From: Paraspadella gotoi
Taxonomy: Eukaryota > Chaetognatha
Length of the DNA: 64,000 nucleotides
Assembly (NCBI GenBank): GCA_051294375.1
Contig: CM119267.1
Coordinates: forward strand, 10,287,458 to 10,351,457
Direction: 5' to 3'
Shown piece after piece: positions 61,351-64,000 of this stretch (positions are counted from its first letter, which is position 1; every line of letters begins with the position of its first letter). The position numbers and the translations under genes are program-made. The notes under the pieces were generated by a model. That model was given only the letters and a program-made list of their open reading frames with translations, was not told where the DNA came from and did not search any database.

Positions 61351-63909
61351 GAAAATTAATCTTTCTCGTTTAATTGGCTTTCGAATTATTAAACGTTTTA
61401 ATCATTTAGAACTATTTTTCCTACGTATGTTAGCTTCATAACATGATTGGATGCATCGAAGGAGCTAGCCAGAACTCAGAATGTAAATCGACAGTTATGA
61501 GTTCTAATAGTATTACAAATATTTGTGTCAAAAGAAGAAACGAGTTTCTTGTTAATAAATTCATCTCACAGATTCAATTAAGTAAAGTTGCTGAATTGTT
61601 TTTTTCAAAGCGTTCATGGAACGTATTAGTTGATACGCGATTACATAATCTCGAAATTAGATAAAGCAAAACGAACAATCACATGTAGACGCTAAAAGAT
61701 GTTAATGATTAATCATAATCAGTCTACGGAATTTTTTTTGTGCTATTTCGTAAAGCCACAGTCAGATTTTCGGTGGGAAATGGTTGAGGGCGGGAAAAAC
61801 CTTTGGATAATTTTTACTACATGCGATACAGAAAAGAGTAGAGACGAAACTTGCTCAAGAAAAAATGGAATTTTTTTTCTGCGTTTAAGGCTGAATGCTT
61901 CGTGAATTGTGAAAGAAAGCCGGTTTTACGCCGGGCCGTTGTCGTTTACGTCCCCGACCGTAGTGTTATTGTGGTTATCATTTCCGTTGTTCGTCGGTTC
62001 GTCGGACTTCTCCGTTATGTGAAAATTGTCCAGGGCGGGGTTTCGAACCGGAGAGCATCTCAGATCGCTTTCGCTCCGATCTTCGCTCTATGGGAGCGAA
62101 CGCTTAGAAAAGCCGCCGTGAGTTTCTCCGCAGAGCCTCCAGGTATTCGGGAGCTTTTCGTCGGGACTGATGCTGCCCCCAGCGTTCGATCTTCGCTGTT
62201 GTAAGAGAGAGTGTTTAAACTTGCTGCCATCGAGCCCGGTGTTAGTGCCCCAGAGCGATCAAGGAAAAAACATCCAGTAAGTCGGCGGGTTCCGCGCAGA
62301 GCGCAGGGAGTTGGTTCTGACTATGAAAAAAAAAACAACAAAGGTAAACCACAAGGTCTTCTGTTCTGAGCACTGGAATGAATTTTTGTAAGAACTTAGT
62401 ACGCTGTAAATGAATAAAAACGAGTGCAATAATTATAATTGATTACAAAGATACCAATTTTTTGAAATTTTGATATGTTTCAAATCAAGAATAAATGGCG
62501 AAAACAATTAGTATCATTAAAGTGAGTCACTCGTTTTTACTTTTCTACCATTATGCTCAAGAAAATTACACATCGATCAAAACTCTCCGAACTTTTATTC
62601 GGGTGTAAAATAAAACATTTAAATTTATAAGAAAAAATAGGCAAAAAAAAAAATAAAAAAGACGAACCTGATGCTTCTCGCAGAACTGGGTAAGGGATAG
62701 GGTGGAGTTCGGACAAAGACCCGTTGGTGTAGAGGACGGCGCCACACGATTGAGATCACCCGCGTTGTTGTTATCCTCCTGGGGGCGCTGGACGCGAGGG
62801 CGCCCCTTGCGGTCGCGAACCGGCGACTCGCCGCCGACTCCGCCGCGCGCCACCGCCGCTTTCGAGGTCGTCGCTGGGCGTCGGCCCGTTCCAGACGGCC
62901 GTCGCGTGGCGCCGGAGGCGCGGCGTTCTCGAGGCGCGCCCGAGTCGAGTCGCTTGAAGACGCAGATGATGAGGAGGATGAGCGTTGATGACGACGACGC
63001 CTGCGGGTAAATCACAGTGACTCGAGAACGTGAGTCATTTTCACATCGGAGCTCGAATGAAAATGAAAATCCCTTTTATTAGTGGGAAAAAATGTGAATT
63101 TTTTTTCAGAGTGTCGACCTTTTTCTCTGTGCGGTCGCACCTTTTTTCGGGAAAGTTTTTCAAAGAAATAACGAATAAAGGTTAATATCTTGGGATGTTT
63201 ATTATGTGCTAGCTTTAAACTTAAAGTGACAACAATGTTTTGATTTCGAGTTAATCTAACTAACTTAAAAGGATCAAATATTAAGCCAATTAACTTTTCA
63301 TACTTTTCATTAGTCAAAAATTACAATTTATTTAATGATTGAAAAAAAAATAACATTGTTTATAATTTCTCTTTGTACGATAAGCGAATAAAGCAGCAGC
63401 TAAAAAAAACGGATTACTTTGACCGATCGCGTCGCCACCTCACCTCCGATGACGCGACGAGGATGACGATCATCGTGTTCGAATTCCCGGTGACGTCGTT
63501 GTCGTCGTCGTCGTCGCCGCGGCGTTTACGATCGGCCGACTGTGGACGCGTCTTGGAGGGATTCCCGCCAGGCGTCGCAAGCGGAGTTTCGCGGACGCAG
63601 CGAAGCTCGGATTCGCAGTAAACTTCGTCAGAATTTCAGTTAACTGGGAAAATTGTTGAAAAAAAACAAATGATCATTCGAGAGTTAATTAAAGAAGTGG
63701 CTGAAAATGAAAAGAAGTTTTGAATCTGCGCCAAAAAAAAATTATTTCACGAAAAGTAAGCTATTGTTTATCGAAAGAAAGTTTTTTTTTAATTTAAATT
63801 TATTTTTATCAAGAAAAAAAAAAAAATAAAAGAAAAGTTATTCGATTTGTGGAAGGAAAACTTGTTGTTACTTCGTCTTACGTTCTTGCGGTCGGGAACC
63901 TGTTTTTGT
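61351..63909 (+). repeat. 2.5-kb direct repeat, copy 2
   Basis: Second copy of 53219-55675, carrying scattered extra and missing bases. Counterparts of the membrane-protein exons at about 62975-62665 and 62310-62100 are frameshifted. The window ends in the TC tract that follows. Confidence 0.93.
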
Positions 63910-63934
63910 CTCTCTCTCTCTCTTTCTCTCTCTC

Positions 63935-63982
<48 letters not shown>

Positions 63983-64000
63983 TCCCGTCTCTCTCTCTCT
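63910..64000. repeat. (TC)n microsatellite at window end
   Basis: Corresponds to the TC tract at 55676 and is cut by the window boundary. Confidence 0.9.

Overview
The window is nuclear DNA from a bilaterian-like invertebrate or other non-vertebrate metazoan. It has short GT-AG introns (mostly 58-300 bp), no visible CpG depletion in exons, GC-rich codon choice (GTC, GAC, GCC, CTC) in genes set in AT-rich spacers, abundant (TC)n/(GA)n tracts, and recognisable animal genes: calcyphosine-like protein, epsin, histidine ammonia-lyase, low-molecular-weight tyrosine phosphatase and an Ig-superfamily receptor. The species cannot be named from the sequence. No operons, CRISPR arrays or bacterial features were seen.

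Layout. 0.4-13.1 kb: three minus-strand genes for large, disordered, Ser-rich proteins: a 1,088-aa protein with an array of identical-length exons, a 1,897-aa Ser/Pro/Lys repeat protein with a C-terminal membrane anchor, and a 367-aa Ser/Thr/Pro protein. 13.7-15.3 kb (-): an SLC16-like transporter. 16.3-17.8 kb (+): calcyphosine-like (CAPSL). 20.5-22.7 kb (+): a centrosome-type coiled-coil protein whose frame is locally broken. 24.2-26.0 kb (+): intronless epsin. 27.4-29.4 kb (+): intronless histidine ammonia-lyase. 30.4-31.8 kb (-): ACP1. 33.1-35.3 kb (-): six-Ig-domain membrane protein. 35.9-37.6 kb (+): multi-pass XK-like membrane protein. 48.0-49.4 kb (+): start of an unidentified membrane or secreted protein. 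51.4 kb (-): tRNA-Leu(AAG). 53.9-54.8 kb (-): end of an unidentified single-pass membrane protein.

From 30 kb onward the assembly itself is a main feature. There are eight N gaps. A 5.7-kb direct tandem duplication (35.4-41.1 and 41.1-46.9 kb) and a 2.5-kb direct repeat (53.2 and 61.4 kb) have copies that differ mostly by 1-base indels. A 1.39-kb-arm palindrome centres on a gap at 58.9 kb. These look like unpolished long-read haplotypes, gap-fill sequence or read artefacts more than biology, and they break several reading frames.

Biology worth following: the phase-locked 129-bp exon array, the tail-anchored 81-aa higher-order repeat protein, a tRNA-derived SINE family, and RFX X-box-like sites upstream of two probable cilium/centrosome genes. 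Splice models below were built by hand and kept only where exon phases joined.
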